From: Tetranychus cinnabarinus
Lineage: Eukaryota > Arthropoda > Arachnida > Trombidiformes > Tetranychidae
Assembly: GCA_022266195.1 (NCBI GenBank)
Contig: WHVY01000002.1
Location: 10,369,001 to 10,433,000, forward strand
Direction: 5' to 3'
DNA: 64,000 nt
Shown here one piece after another: positions 39,995-52,145 of the stretch. Position numbers and translations under genes: made by a program. Positions within the stretch are counted from its first letter, which is position 1, and each line of letters starts with the position of its first letter. The notes under the pieces were generated by a model, which saw only the letters and a program-made list of their open reading frames with translations, ran no database searches and was not told where the DNA came from.

Positions 39995-42077
39995 TTAAAT
40001 AACACAAGGTAGTTGAACATATCGAAGACTAAAACCTTGTTGTGAGTTGGCAGCGTTAAGAGTTTGATCATGGTTAGATCGAACCTTAAGCATGAATGGC
40101 TTTGATCTAGAAATAACGGAGTTCATCTCCAAAAGTCGGTTACCACAGAATCGATCGTCACCAGGTCCAGTTCCGTCAACGGATCCTTGATCAATTCCTA
40201 CGAAATCGTCTTGTGAGCAGAGTCCACCAGTAGCACCGCCTAATTAATAAAAATTGATTAATTTCACATGATCACATCATAATTTGAAAGATGTTGTCTT
40301 CTAAAAAATAACTTACCAAGGCGAGTTTGGTTACCAAGACTGAGTTCTGTGAGGAAACAAAAGAGGATAAAGGAACGATATTAGTTACTCTGATGAAACT
40401 ACTAGCATTAAACTCAAAACAAACCTTCGAATGGAGCTCCGAAACTGAAAGAGTTTGCTGATTCAGTTTCCCATTTAATGGCACAGAAGTTTTCTTCAAC
40501 TCGAACACAAGCGGTGTATCTAAGGTTTGAAAGGTATCGTGATCGGCTTTCAATCTGAGTTGAGCAAAAGAGTATTATTATAAATTGATGAATAATTCAA
40601 CGAACAAGTATTAACTAGTTATTTAGAGGTTGCTCTGGTACTCACCCTTGAGCCATAGTTGAAACTCTTGATGATGGATGATGGGCTTCTGTAGTATTGC
40701 ATACAACCGGATGGGGCTAGGATGAAAAGAGGAGTAATAGGAATAAGAGAGACCCAGGGGGAAGAATAAAAAGCAAGAAAACAGGTAAATAAAGATTAGC
40801 TAAGGTCAGGTTTAAGCTTAAATAAGTAACTAAAAACTGTAGAATTTGTTTCCTGGTTTAGAGGAATCTTTCCTGTTTTTAGTTTCTTTTATCTGATTAC
40901 ATGTTTCAATGTTTAATCAAGCTAATCTCAAGTTAATCTGGTACTTACCCATGTCAAGGTTGTTACAGGGGATCATGTTAATCTTAACCTTCCATCTTCG
41001 GGTAACTCGGTCTCCATTGGATACAACTGAAAGGACAACTGGATTTGCACTACCTCGTCCCATATCAATGTAAACTGTTGATTAAAAAATAATAGAGTTA
41101 TCATTTTTTAATTGAATTATGGTTGATAAAAATATAATTGTGATTAAAAATAAAACTACTTACTGTGTTGACCAGCATTTTCACCACAAAGGATTGGTAA
41201 ACGTTCACCAACAGTTGTTCTCACCATGAATGAGTCAGTAGTACAAAGACCATTCTCGTCTGGTTGAGCTAAAGTAAACTCTTCAAAGTCAAGTCTAAGC
41301 TGGCAAACTTTGGCTTGCTTTTCAATAGTAACTTGACAAGTGTCGGTTCCATTCTCTCCTCGTGGATAAGATGGGTTAACGAAAACGGTCTCATTTTGAC
41401 TGGTGGTTCCTCCGCAAGTAAACTATTATTTAGATTATAAGTAATTAATTGTGAGATTAATAGAATAGATGGTTAACCAGTTTGTCTTTTTTTTGCTTCT
41501 TTAGGTTTGACAACAAAATTGGGAGAAGAGCCCAACGTTATTGGACAGCTGAAATTAACAGCTTATAACAAGAGGATTAAGGAAAAAGGAAAACCCTTTT
41601 TCGCTTGAGACTAAAATTTTTCATCTAATTTTTCAGTATCCTCGTACAATTCAACTGTTTATCTTTCTGCTTCGTAAGTAACATTATGAAATAAATTTAT
41701 AAATTATTTTCTCACTTTGAATGAACAACAGGAACCAAAGTTATTTGCACAGCTTCCGATACTGGTTCCAGCTCGACGATTACATTCTGCTTCAGCTAAA
41801 CAGGTACCTGAATCACCGTTCTCTCCATTACAAGCAGTATTTTGGAATCGGACGATTGAGATGAGACCTGGAGGAGGAGAGGAAAAATGTTGATGATAAT
41901 GGATGACCAGGTATTTTTTTTTTGTTAATTCATCTCTAGATGATACAAATTGTTTGAGATCAAGGAAGACTCTGGTTGACTTGATTTGTGACGCTTACCT
42001 GGAAGTGAATTAGGTCGGATAATTTGTCCTGAGGCCGATGCGATGACCAAAGCAATGGTAAAAAGGATAAACTTCAT
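39995..42077 (-). CDS. Secreted CUB-domain protein with clip-like N-terminal module
   Basis: Eight coding exons: 42077-41999, 41867-41716, 41422-41164, 41074-40949, 40716-40646, 40554-40425, 40346-40317, 40239-39995; 363 aa. Residues 1-19 are a signal peptide. Then a Cys-rich module (ACNGENGDSGTCLAEAEC to GSCCSF) and a CUB domain (FTCGG-T, CQLRLDFEEFTLAQPD, SFMVRT, PILCGENAGQH), followed by a second Cys-containing half (SGCMQYY, ENFCAIKWE, GGLCSQDDF, DRFCGNRLL) ending LPCVI. This layout matches a family of secreted insect and chelicerate CUB proteins of poorly known function. Exon 7 is only 30 nt. A leader intron (42259-42079) ends one base before the ATG. All phases agree. An adjacent duplicated unit retains the flanks but only traces of this gene. 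Confidence 0.9.
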
Positions 42078-42484
42078 CCTACAGAGTAAACAATCAAACA
42101 GATAAACAATTGATCAGATTGGTGTTTGAAAAAGACAACAGTCTCAACTCCAAGTTATGTTCAATGAAAGGAAATAACAAATCTGTTCCTTGGATTTGGT
42201 CTTTTCAAGTTGAACACTGAAGTTAAAAGTAAGTACAATGTATTAGCAAAAATTCTTACTTGAGATGATGTGTGAAGAAAGATGGTATGAAGAAGATACA
42301 CACTTGTAAACTAAATAACAAATGATAGTTGAAGAACTAAGCAAAGGTTTTATTATTCCTGGACACTTTAACGGTGAGCGGAGGACTCCCAACTGGATTC
42401 CCGGAAATTATGCTGAGACTTTTATAATCAAGGTCAATGAACGTGAAAAAAGTTGCAACTCATGAGAGAGTATGAGAAGAGCAC

Positions 42485-42494
42485 CTTTATAAGG
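42485..42494 (-). promoter_or_regulatory. TATA box of the CUB gene
   Basis: CCTTATAAAG on the - strand, about 225 bp upstream of the leader-intron donor at 42259 and 408 bp upstream of the ATG. Position and the spliced leader make it a plausible TATA element; the TSS would be near 42455. Confidence 0.5.
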
Positions 42495-42945
42495 AGGGAG
42501 GAGGACGATCAGAAGAAAAGGAGGGAGCAAAGAAGATTGGACTCTATCAAACTGGACGATTGGATGTAAATATAACTAAGGGATGAACACGGCCTTCGGG
42601 ATGTACTCAGAGGTAGGATGAACCAAAGAAATATCAACTTGAAACGATATTACATTGGATTACGTTTTAAGGCTGCCAAGCAAGTCTTCAATCTCATCTT
42701 AATCGCTTTTCTCTTTCTTTTTCTTTCTCATTAGCCATTACCAAATGTGTGCACTAAATATTTCAAGTTTCAAGCTGATTAACAACAATATATTTGAATA
42801 CCAATCTTGATCATCCTAAAAAAGCAACAGGAATCGGCCAACGGAAAATTGGAGAAACAGAGAAGAAAGAAAGAGAAGAAAGAGGATAAAGAAATAAGAT
42901 GAACAAGATGCTGGAGGAGCCAAAGGAGCTAAAGATGGAGATGGA

Positions 42946-43482
42946 GATGATGTGAATGGTTATGGTGATGTTATTGAGCTGAGGGTCAACTGAGGGCAGG
43001 CAACAAGAAACCACAAAACCAGACCTTGGGCTGAGCTAGATTGGCTTTATAAAAGAAGAGAAATGCTGATAATATTATCATATTCAAATCCCGTCAGCCT
43101 CCACCCGACATTTGCTTTTGGTCAAGACTTAATTCAACTTCATCATCCTCTTTTCCTCATTTAATTTCTCAGATTTTTTTGTGTAGGCTTTAGGGGAGCA
43201 AAGAGGTTGCTTTTCATTTAGTCTTCATCTTCATCATCTAAATCATCTTCATCTTCATCTTCTTCATCAACATAACCATCACCATCATCACCGTCTTTAT
43301 CTTTATTTTTCTTCTTATCCTGGATAATCAGGGCCAACATCATCTTCTTCTTTAGCATCTTTCTTTTTTCTTTCGTCATTTCTAACAGCAAAACGGGCAA
43401 ATCTTGATCATTTTTCTTCTCCTTCTTTCTTTCCAAAGCTACTCTCCTTCAGCATATGTATTAAGGTTGTTGATCTTTTTTT
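42946..43482. repeat. Right edge of tandem unit 1 (repeat X, copy 1)
   Basis: 537 bp nearly identical to 47214-47746; by eye it differs at only a handful of bases plus small indels. Looser similarity extends left to about 42750. Contains GGCTTTATAAAAG (43042-43054), a TCATCTTCATC-rich stretch, and on the - strand an open frame ending in a run of Asp/Glu. That frame is not conserved between the two copies (see 43218-43436). Confidence 0.92.
43218..43436 (-). other. Acidic low-complexity open frame inside repeat X, probably not a gene
   Basis: A 72-codon - strand frame opening at TTG, Lys-rich then ending in an Asp/Glu run. In the second copy of the repeat, a T-run at about 47628-47632 is one base shorter than its partner and breaks the frame, while the TCT/TCA repeat differs by three bases. 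Frame disruption in a near-identical copy argues against coding, although one copy could still be a live remnant. Confidence 0.4.
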
Positions 43483-43795
43483 TCCCAATAATTTTTCATC
43501 TTTTCAATCTTCTTTTTACAGTTTCTCATAAATTTTTTATCATTAAAACATCAACATTATTACGATTGCATGTGCAAGCTTTATACGATTAAAATACTCA
43601 TAATCGGTAGCATTGCGTGTTACCTTTCTCATTGCATCTTTTAAAATAAGCTTCAGTCAATATTGATAATAAGTTGACCTAATCTTATTTGTCCTTATTG
43701 GTTCACATTAAATTGTCTCCTGTCAAGTTCAAGATCAATATTGACAACAATTGACCTCCAAAAATGTTTAGAGGTCAATCGGGATGGTTTTCAAT

Positions 43796-44186
43796 GATGA
43801 AAAATTGCTCAGTATCATCATTGAAATTGAAAATTTAAATCTTTTAAGGTTGATTGAATGAAAATGAACATTCATACAGAACGTTTTTAACCCATCTTTA
43901 GTACTGTAAAAATCAAAATATCCTATCTGATTCATTTTGATTATTTATTAAAAGTTAAGGTAAAGATGATGTAAATGTTAAGCAACTATCCATGTGATTC
44001 CATCCATTGTAATTTGAATGATTACACAGTTCCTTTATTACTTACTTGTTGATCCTTCCCGAGCATTTAACATATTAAAGCATTTTACTGATAATTTGTT
44101 TTACCTTGAAAATCGCCAATTTAATTATAATACAGCATTTCTGGATGAGCTTTTCTCGATCGACTTTCAATCTGAGTTGAGCAAGT
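43796..44186. repeat. Left edge of tandem unit 2 (repeat Y, copy 2)
   Basis: Collinear with 39044-39724 with two deletions: about 320 bp missing after TTTGATTATTTATT, and about 0.8 kb missing where copy 1 would run into the CUB gene. The right end (44153-44183) jumps straight to a sequence matching the CUB exon 6 acceptor region (copy 1 around 40538-40565). Confidence 0.85.
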
Positions 44187-44290
44187 TACACGATCAGGTG
44201 TTGTAAAAATGAAAACAAATGTAATCTAATCGGGTTGCTTACTCCGTCACCTTCAGTCAATAGTTCAACAACACTATTAAGGAAGTGGCC
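44153..44290 (-). pseudogene. Trace of a second, deleted CUB gene
   Basis: 44153-44183 contains CTTTCAATCTGAGTTGAGCA, identical to the CUB exon 6 acceptor junction at 40548-40567. The next 100 bp show patchy similarity to the CUB exon 5 region (ACTC, CACCTT and ATAGTT words in the same order). No open frame survives. Being placed between repeat Y and repeat X copies, it is best read as what is left of a duplicated CUB gene. The exon 6 match is clear; the exon 5 part is tentative. Confidence 0.55.
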
Positions 44291-47213
44291 AAATTTGATT
44301 TATTTTTAATAAACAACAAATTAACAAGGTAAAACTAATCAATCTCCTAGAAAATGAAGTTTGAAATGAGGTTAAAAATAAGCATCAAACTTTTGACCCA
44401 GTTATAAGGTTGAGCCTCACAATTGGCAAATTGAACGCTACTTTAGGTAACAAAAAAGGATCCATAAAATTCACAATGAACCGGTTTATTTCTCAAAACT
44501 ATTGAAGTAATCATGGAATGACCATTAAATCAAGATTTAATAGATTTAAGTCTACTGTGATGATTATAATTAGGATCTGAAGCATTCAACTGTGCAAAGA
44601 CAATTTGTAAAGTAACAAATTTCAGCTAACCATCAGTCAAAACAAACACACGATGTTTGTCTCGATTTCAATACAATTTTGAAAAGATTGATTTCCACTT
44701 TAATTTACAGGCCAAAATTAATCCCGTTTCGCCCATCTTCAAGCTTTAAGTAAATAATAGAACTTGATTCGAGAACAATTTGAATTTAAAAATCGAAACA
44801 TAAAGTCTGTAATCAAATCAACTTGAAAATCAAGTTCACATTGACTAATAAGCCTAATTTTAAGCAATATTTTGTTCGGTTTATGTTATGCTTTGAGTGA
44901 ACACAATTGGCCTTTTTTGTTTTCCATTGAAGTTTCCTTATATTCGGTGTCAACATTTGGTTACTCCTGATTTTCCCCTTAATTATGAAGAAACAAAATC
45001 TACAAATTGTTACATTTACTAGGAGCATGGTCTTAATTTGCCAAATGCTAATTTAAGATGAAAAAAGATAAGCTAGGTTATTGAAAATTTTGTTGGTTCA
45101 ATGTATCTTTGAACTGCAAGTTTAGTTTTGTATTTTAAGTTGTAAAACGATTAAATGATTAGTGAAAAGGGCTATAATCAAATTATTCATCCATAATTGT
45201 TATACAAATGATATCTTAAATGATATCTTAAACATAATGAAATAATTGAAACTGATGAACAATCGCATTAGTTATGAACAGCGGACCTTGATATCTGATT
45301 GTAAACGTTAGTATCCAGAGCTAAGTATTGATTTGTTTACAGGCTTCTCGCCTTTAATTAATTAACTGTAAAACACTTTGATACATAAAAGTAACTATAA
45401 ATTATTTAACATTATATTAGCAATCATCTATTAAATAGGTTCGCTAATTGTTGTGTCAGTAAAACAGTTTTATATTTAAAACACATGAAGCTAGTTAATG
45501 GTACTTCATGATTTTATAAGATTTGATAATTATGAGAGTTTCAAAAAAGATGATTAAGTTGATGATGATGAAAATGGTAATCAATGCTTTTCATAATATT
45601 CAACTTGAAAAAGCAATCAGTTGAACAAGGCTAGAAAATTGTTACCTTTAGGCAATTAATTGTATCAACATTATACTTTGATTTGAAAAAAGTGATTCCT
45701 TTATTGTTTTATATTTAATAATCTCAATTATTACAACCACCTGAAAGGTTTAATTATGTAAATTGCTCAATTATCATCTCGTTAGTGATTAAAATTAAAG
45801 ATAAACTTGGTTAATAAAGTCCAGTGTTAGGCTTTAATGACTACAAAGAGCATCAATTGGTTCGCATTTGGGTAAATTTGAATTGTACATTGAAGCTTGA
45901 AAGTTTGGAGTCGCTATACTTTTTCACGTAGAGACCAAACTATTGAGTAAATTGGCTCAATTTTTTGGATGTGCAGACCTAATGAGGCCACCGTACGATT
46001 TGGTAATCGTTATCGAGATTTCATGGGTAGCTTATTTTTCGTTTGTAAAATGCTGAAACAAAAAAATGTACTTTTTATTGGACAACAAGAGTGAATCATC
46101 TAATAAATCAAATACAAATATGCTCATAAAACTCATACTATCAAGAAACCATAATCAGAACTCAATTTATTATTTTGTATTTTAACAATGTTTTTCTTAT
46201 GGGAAAACAGTTTTCAATTGTCATAGAATCTGAATGACCTAAACTGATGAAATTTATTAACGAGATATTTTTCAAGGTAGATGATAATTCTTGGAAGTCT
46301 GAACCTCTTTGACTGCATTCTGATAATTTTTTTAATAACTTTTATTTAAATTTATCCAATTTTCCTTGGTGAAACAATGCAAAGAATGGTTAGATTCGGG
46401 TTAAAATGGATAGCTTTTTAGTAAGGCGAAGAGGTTGCAGCTTTACTTTAGTTACGTGACCTTTCATTTTGGTGCTTTTAACTTGACCCTACCTAATTGC
46501 TTACCTGTCTACGGCTTATCTTTAGATTCTTTTCACCATTATCATCTGATTCATCTGACTTTGAGTTTCATCATCCGTATATAATCACATTGACAGGAAA
46601 ACCTTTTTAATTATATCAAACTAGAGTGCTTTAACAATGGCTCAAGGGTGGATCCAAACGGTGGCTTTTGAAACAATTGAATTCAGTATGTATTAATAAA
46701 ACAATGAACAGGATAATAAAGATCTAATAAAGCTTGCTTAAATTAACCATTTAATTAAACCATTCATTTTGCTATGGACTAGACTCAATTGATACCTTTA
46801 ATGAATGGGTAATCAACATATCGATTCCGTTAGATATGAAGACATAAGGCGTAAAAGTTAAAATTTTATTGAATGTACATATGTAAGAATATAATTGCAG
46901 AAGTTCAATGAATTGAGGACATTGAATGCCGATAATGTTTGAAGCAGAAAAATAATTGCTGTCCACAAGCTAGCCAATTAATCTGTAGCAACAACCATTG
47001 GTGTGATGGATTGACAATCAAGGAAACAGTAACATCGTTTTAGTTCTTGTTTGATATGCACTAAATTTAAGTATTGTTGTTATTCAACTTAGCACTTGCA
47101 CAATCTTGATCATCCTTAAAATCAACGGTATTAACTAAACAGGAATCGACTGACAGAAAATTGGGGAAAAAGAGAAGAAAGAAAAGAAAGAAGAATAATA
47201 AAGAGAAAAAGAA
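44291..47213. other. Eroded interior of tandem unit 2
   Basis: AT-rich, no coding potential. By position this should be the duplicated CUB gene body and promoter, but no exon similarity is visible. Weak resemblance to the unit 1 flank resumes near TGCACTAAAT (about 47058). 45890-46040 is less AT-rich than its surroundings and might be a transposon fragment. Confidence 0.5.
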
Positions 47214-47746
47214 GATGATGTGAATGGTTATGGTGATGTTATTGAGCTGAGGGTCAACTGAGGGCAGGCAACAAGAAACCACAAAACCAGACCTTGGGCT
47301 GAGCTAGATTGGCTTTATAAAAGAAGAGAAATGCTGATAATATTATCATATTCAGATCCCGTCAGCCTCCACCCGACATTTGCTTTTGGTCAAGACTTAA
47401 TTCAACTTCATCATCCTCTTTTCCTCATTTAATTTCTCAGATTTTTTTTGTGTAGGCTTTAGGGGAGCAAAGAGGTTGCTTTTCATTTAGTCTTCATCTT
47501 CATCATCTAAATCATCTTCATCTTCATCTTCATCAACATAACCATCACCATCATCGCCGTCTTTATCTTTATTTTTCTTCTTATCCTGGATAATCAGGGC
47601 CAACATCATCTTCTTCTTTAGCATCTTTCTTTTTCTTTCGTCATTTTTAACAGCAAAACGGGCAAATCTTGATCATTTTTCTTCTCCTTCTTTCTTTCCA
47701 AAGCTACTCTCCTTCAGCATATGTATTAAGGTTGTTGATCTTTTTT
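47214..47746. repeat. Right edge of tandem unit 2 (repeat X, copy 2)
   Basis: 533-bp near-identical partner of 42946-43482, same orientation, 4.27 kb away. Includes the same CTTTATAAAAG motif and TCATCTTCATC tract. The much higher identity than repeat Y suggests gene conversion or a later, separate duplication. Confidence 0.92.
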
Positions 47747-48258
47747 CTGATTACCGTTCAATTCTGATTTCAATGAAAATTTTGGAGATTTTCATGTTCA
47801 ATTTTGAAGTTCTTTGAAAATATCTAGTATCAGATAGCTAGTGTTGTTGATTTAAAACGAATGGCCATTCACGACTTCGGGTTACTAAATATTTTTAGCA
47901 TTTCGTGCAAGTACAATGTTTACTAAATACAAAGTGTTATAAGCTTTAAGTATAGCGAATTGATAAATGAAGATTTTCTATCATGCCAGTGCATCATCTC
48001 AGTTTCATATCTTCAATAATTCAATTATCTGGTCTGTAATATTTTCAAACAGAAGGGATAAACTCTAATGGATTATATATGCCAAAATATATTTGATGGT
48101 TCTTTCAATAAAAGGATCACGTTTGATTGAATAAGTAAAATGAGCAACCTCGCAACATTTTGTCAATAATAAGTGACGAAAATTATCAATAGAAGAAACT
48201 TAAATATATTACAGTAAGTAGAACTGTAGTTTACAATTAAGTTAACTACAAAAATTTT
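47747..48258. other. Intergenic, no gene seen
   Basis: AT-rich spacer between repeat X copy 2 and the 3' end of the gamma-tubulin complex gene. Probably includes that gene's 3' UTR. Confidence 0.4.
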
Positions 48259-51080
48259 TCACTGATCTGGACAAGAATATCCATTATTCATCTTTCCGTA
48301 GTATTCGTTGAAGTCAAGCCTGTAAACAAAGAATTCAAAAATGAACAAAATTGAAATTAGTGAACAGATAGAGCATAAAACACGTATTTTTTGACGATTA
48401 CTTGCCTTGAAAGAATATGAAGCATTTTTCCGGTGTAATGATCATTTTGTTGACTAATTATTTCATTTAAAAGCTGTTGTAGATTGTCATTAAATTCTGT
48501 GTGCAGTTGATTTATCCTTTGCTCGAAACTTGGTAAGACTTCACTTTGTTCATCTTCTTTAATAGGCTTGAATTCATATGCTTTTCTGATTTGCTCACTT
48601 GCACCTTGAAGCTCAAATTGAGCTGAAAGCTGATGATTTGTCTGAAAAAGAAATACATTGAATTTGTTAATAATAATTATATTAGTGATAATATTTAATT
48701 AATAATCTGCTGATTCTCATTAGTACTTACATGCATAAAAGAAGCAAAATCCATGCAAAGGTTAAGTAATTTAACCATTAATTGAAGGGCAACTTTTTGT
48801 GTTAACATACAATCTTGAAGACATCCTTCCATGAAAATTGTGTGTTCATTAATCATATCGTCTACACTGGTTACTTTAGAGTTGACTTTTTGCAAAAATG
48901 TATGGAAGTTTGGTTCGATTACTTCAACCATCATATAATATTCTAAATTTTGAACATAATTTAACATTTTTTGGCGTAAACCAAATGCTTCAGCATAGGA
49001 TTTCATCGTTTTAAGAGCAAACCTTTTCGAGATCTTATTTTCTTTCCAGGTTATACCAAGTTGTCTTTCAACCCATTTACAGTAAAATAAATGTCTAAAC
49101 AGCATTTGATAGCAAGCAATATTACGCTGGTTTAAAATTAAAGATAATGGCCATTCTACTTTGTATTTGAAAGCTAATGCTTCATAGCCTTTTAAACTTT
49201 CAGGGTACTCCATTTGTTTGTCACTGTTATCGAGGAAAGAGGCTGATCCGTGGCTTAAAATCTGAGAGAGTTGGAACAACACTGAATCATTGAGAAGCTC
49301 GATTCCAAGAAAATCTGCATGAGGATCTGTGCTCATAACACTGGTTCGAACTGCCAATTCAAGTAGAGATTCAAGTCTTGTGGGTACAATATCGTCGATA
49401 TCTTTTTTGAGTTCATCTGCAGCCATGTCCATGAAAAGAACCAAAAAGTCACCCTTATCCATGAAGAAATAGTGCTTAACCGAGTTGAGATGAGCAATTA
49501 AGTTTGATTCATTTATTAGCATATGAAGCAACTTTTTACTAGCATAATTATAAGCAGTATCAATACGTTCAGCATAAACTCTATCTTCAATAGTATATTG
49601 AAGAGGTTCACATTCGGGAGATTCTCCAATTACCTTGCCACATTCTCTGATAACGGTTAAATATTTTCCTGTTTTCATTATTTTATCAGCAAAACGAGAT
49701 AAAAATATAGGCATACGATTGGATACCACTTCGTATCTACTTTCCCAATAGGAGTCATCATTAGATTCTGAACAAAGATCTTCTCCTAATTCTGTTTCTG
49801 TATCTTCAATGAAAAATTCTTTATACTCATCACAGATGACACCTTCTGAGATCCATCTTTCAAGTATATTAAAATAGGGTTCGCAAGCAGTCGATGTCAT
49901 TTTCATACAGAATTGAGAAGCACGAATATTTCCAGTATGGCTCACAGTTTTTTCATGTAATATGCTTAAAACAGCTCCACCAATACATTTACCCTATGTT
50001 GAGTAAAAAAGACAATTAATATAATTAAATTTTCTTAGCTTTTACTATATTCATTACCTGTCTAATTTTGTAGCTAACTTGCTTGAGTATTTCAAGATCA
50101 GAGTGGACATCTCGTAGGAAGAACCACATTTTTTGAAGAGTCATATCTCCTTGTCGGTGTTGATGTTCCAATTGAGTGATGAGAAGGAAATAGTCGTGAA
50201 TTATTCCTCTCATAAATGCGATGAGAGCTTGGTTAACGAGACCAAAGTCATGATGCTCGATAAAAAATATGACACCAGAGTATAAAGGGCATATAATGAT
50301 GATTCTTTCAACCAGCGTCTTCAGTAATTTATCGGTGCCATCATCAACTACCAGGCGGAACTTCTTTTCTGAAATAACAGTTCGACGAATGTATCTTCCT
50401 TCAATACCCTGCATTAAATTTAAACGAAAAAACAAATATATGAGAATAAGTCAGCTGTCAGTATTGAATTCAATAAAAAATAAATCGAAACTTACAACAA
50501 GAACATAGAGGAGATCATCAATAAGGGCACTTTCTTGATCGGTAATAGACATACTTGATAATGGAGGAACAATTGCATCGGAAGGCCAATCAAAAGGAGA
50601 AAAGTCATATGTGAGACATGAAAAATCTACCTTTCGATCTGATTTAGTGGAACTAGCATCCCGTTTGGATGGACGATTGACAGATTCAACTGAGGACGAT
50701 GTAGCTCTTTTTTCATTGGGCGTCTCACTTTTCTGTCCAACAGAAGCTGATCTTGTCTTTTCTTTAAAAATTTTTTGTAATTTGATAAAATTCCTCACAT
50801 CTTCAGACTCAGATATTCGTGCCAACAGCTGTACCAATGGATCAACTTCCATAATATTGGCTGCTTTGAGCTCTTCATATTTCTCTTTAAATTCACCCTT
50901 ACTGAGATTGTTCAATTTTTTGACAAATTTAGTTGACGCAGATGATTTACGATTACCTTGTAACGTTTTACTTTCAAGTAATCTTTCAGCAATAGCTGTC
51001 TCCATGTCTCCTCGATCGGTACGTACATCAAGAAGCTGCATTAATTTCCAGACATGATGATGAATATTGTATTCAGCCAT
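48259..51080 (-). CDS. Grip84/TUBGCP2: Gamma-tubulin complex component 2
   Basis: Core subunit of the gamma-tubulin small complex, which nucleates microtubules at centrosomes and spindle poles. Five exons: 51080-50496, 50408-50058, 49993-48731, 48641-48406, 48319-48259; 831 aa (human GCP2 about 900). The N-terminal region is charged and variable. The GRIP1 region contains HRQGDMTLQKMWFFL and YSGVIFFIE. The GRIP2 region contains KHYFFMDKGDFLVLFMD, LESLLELAVR, VEWPLSLILNQRN, YQMLFRHLFYCKWVERQL and NLEYYMMVEVIEPNF, all characteristic of GCP2 rather than GCP3-6. It ends LSRLDFNEYY. The last intron begins with GC (AAG|GCAAGT) instead of GT. The short C-terminus lacks the extension seen in vertebrates. 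A leader intron may end at CTTTATTTCAG just before the ATG. Confidence 0.95.
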
Positions 51081-52145
51081 GATGTACTGAAATAAAGATG
51101 AAAGTTAGAGTAATGAGTTGTTTACCACACAATTTAATAAAAAAAAGAAAATTAATTTACAATTTAATTTTAGAGAAACAAAAATGTAAACAGAGAAAAG
51201 TAAACTACAGTAAATCATCTGGAGCCATTTCTGTTCACAAAGTCAAATTTTCCCTCCACTAAAATAAGGGACCGTTGACTCTTTACAAACACAGTAAATA
51301 TGAATTGAATGATGAAACTATTGGCACTCATTTAATTCATTAATATTTGACTGCAACTTCTTCCAATTTTTTTTCTTGATTAATTAGCAATTAGTATCTG
51401 ATCGATGATTTTTAAACTTAAATTTCTTCCATGTATTAGAGGTTAACGAACAAAAGTAACTCTTTTGCTATTGACCTGACCCTTGATGAATGGTATGTTA
51501 TTGAATTATAATTGTTGACAATAATTATTTCAATTTGCTCTTATGGACGTATTTCAATGATTATTAAGCTTGAGTTGATCATTAATCGCAATTAATTGGG
51601 CCTAAATAGGAAAAGGAAAGATTATTAATATCTTGATTAGCATATCAAATCAATTCCGGGTTAAGCTTTAATTCAATTAAACTATTATATGTTTTAACTG
51701 AAAGGGTGCTAGACAGATTTTATGGTCATTAACTACATTCAAGTTATTTCAATTCATTATATTGTTCAGATAAAACTCAGCTTATAGTGAATGTAAAAGT
51801 AAATTTAAAACATTATGCCGTACAAAATTTAGTCCATCTCAAGGGTTGACCAACGAACCGGTAAGGATGAAATAAACATTGATTGGATAACAATTGATCA
51901 CAATTAATAAGAGTCAATGCTTATCTATGGTTCAATAATGTTCATAATCTAATTAACTTCATGTTAATCTGTTTCCTTCTTACTCACTTAGAGCATAAAC
52001 CAACTGATTTTCATCGGAGTATAAATTGTTGAACAAATTATTTTATGTGAACATTTTGTGATCTTCAACGCATTGTAAAGTGTGTTCAGTTAAAGTAATT
52101 TCACCATCATATGAGATAATCAAGCTATTTATTATCATTTGAAAT
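51081..52145. other. Divergent intergenic region
   Basis: Between the divergently transcribed GCP2 (-) and glycine-rich peptide (+) genes. AT-rich, no coding potential; should contain both promoters. Confidence 0.4.

Noticed and set aside
46622..46700. Possible short exon beginning ATGGCTCAAGGGTGG
   Set aside because: Terminates after about 20 codons, with no acceptor-linked continuation that I could find.
44141..47060. A second functional CUB gene in tandem unit 2
   Set aside because: Only the exon 6 acceptor fragment and weak exon 5 similarity remain; no open frame or signal peptide.
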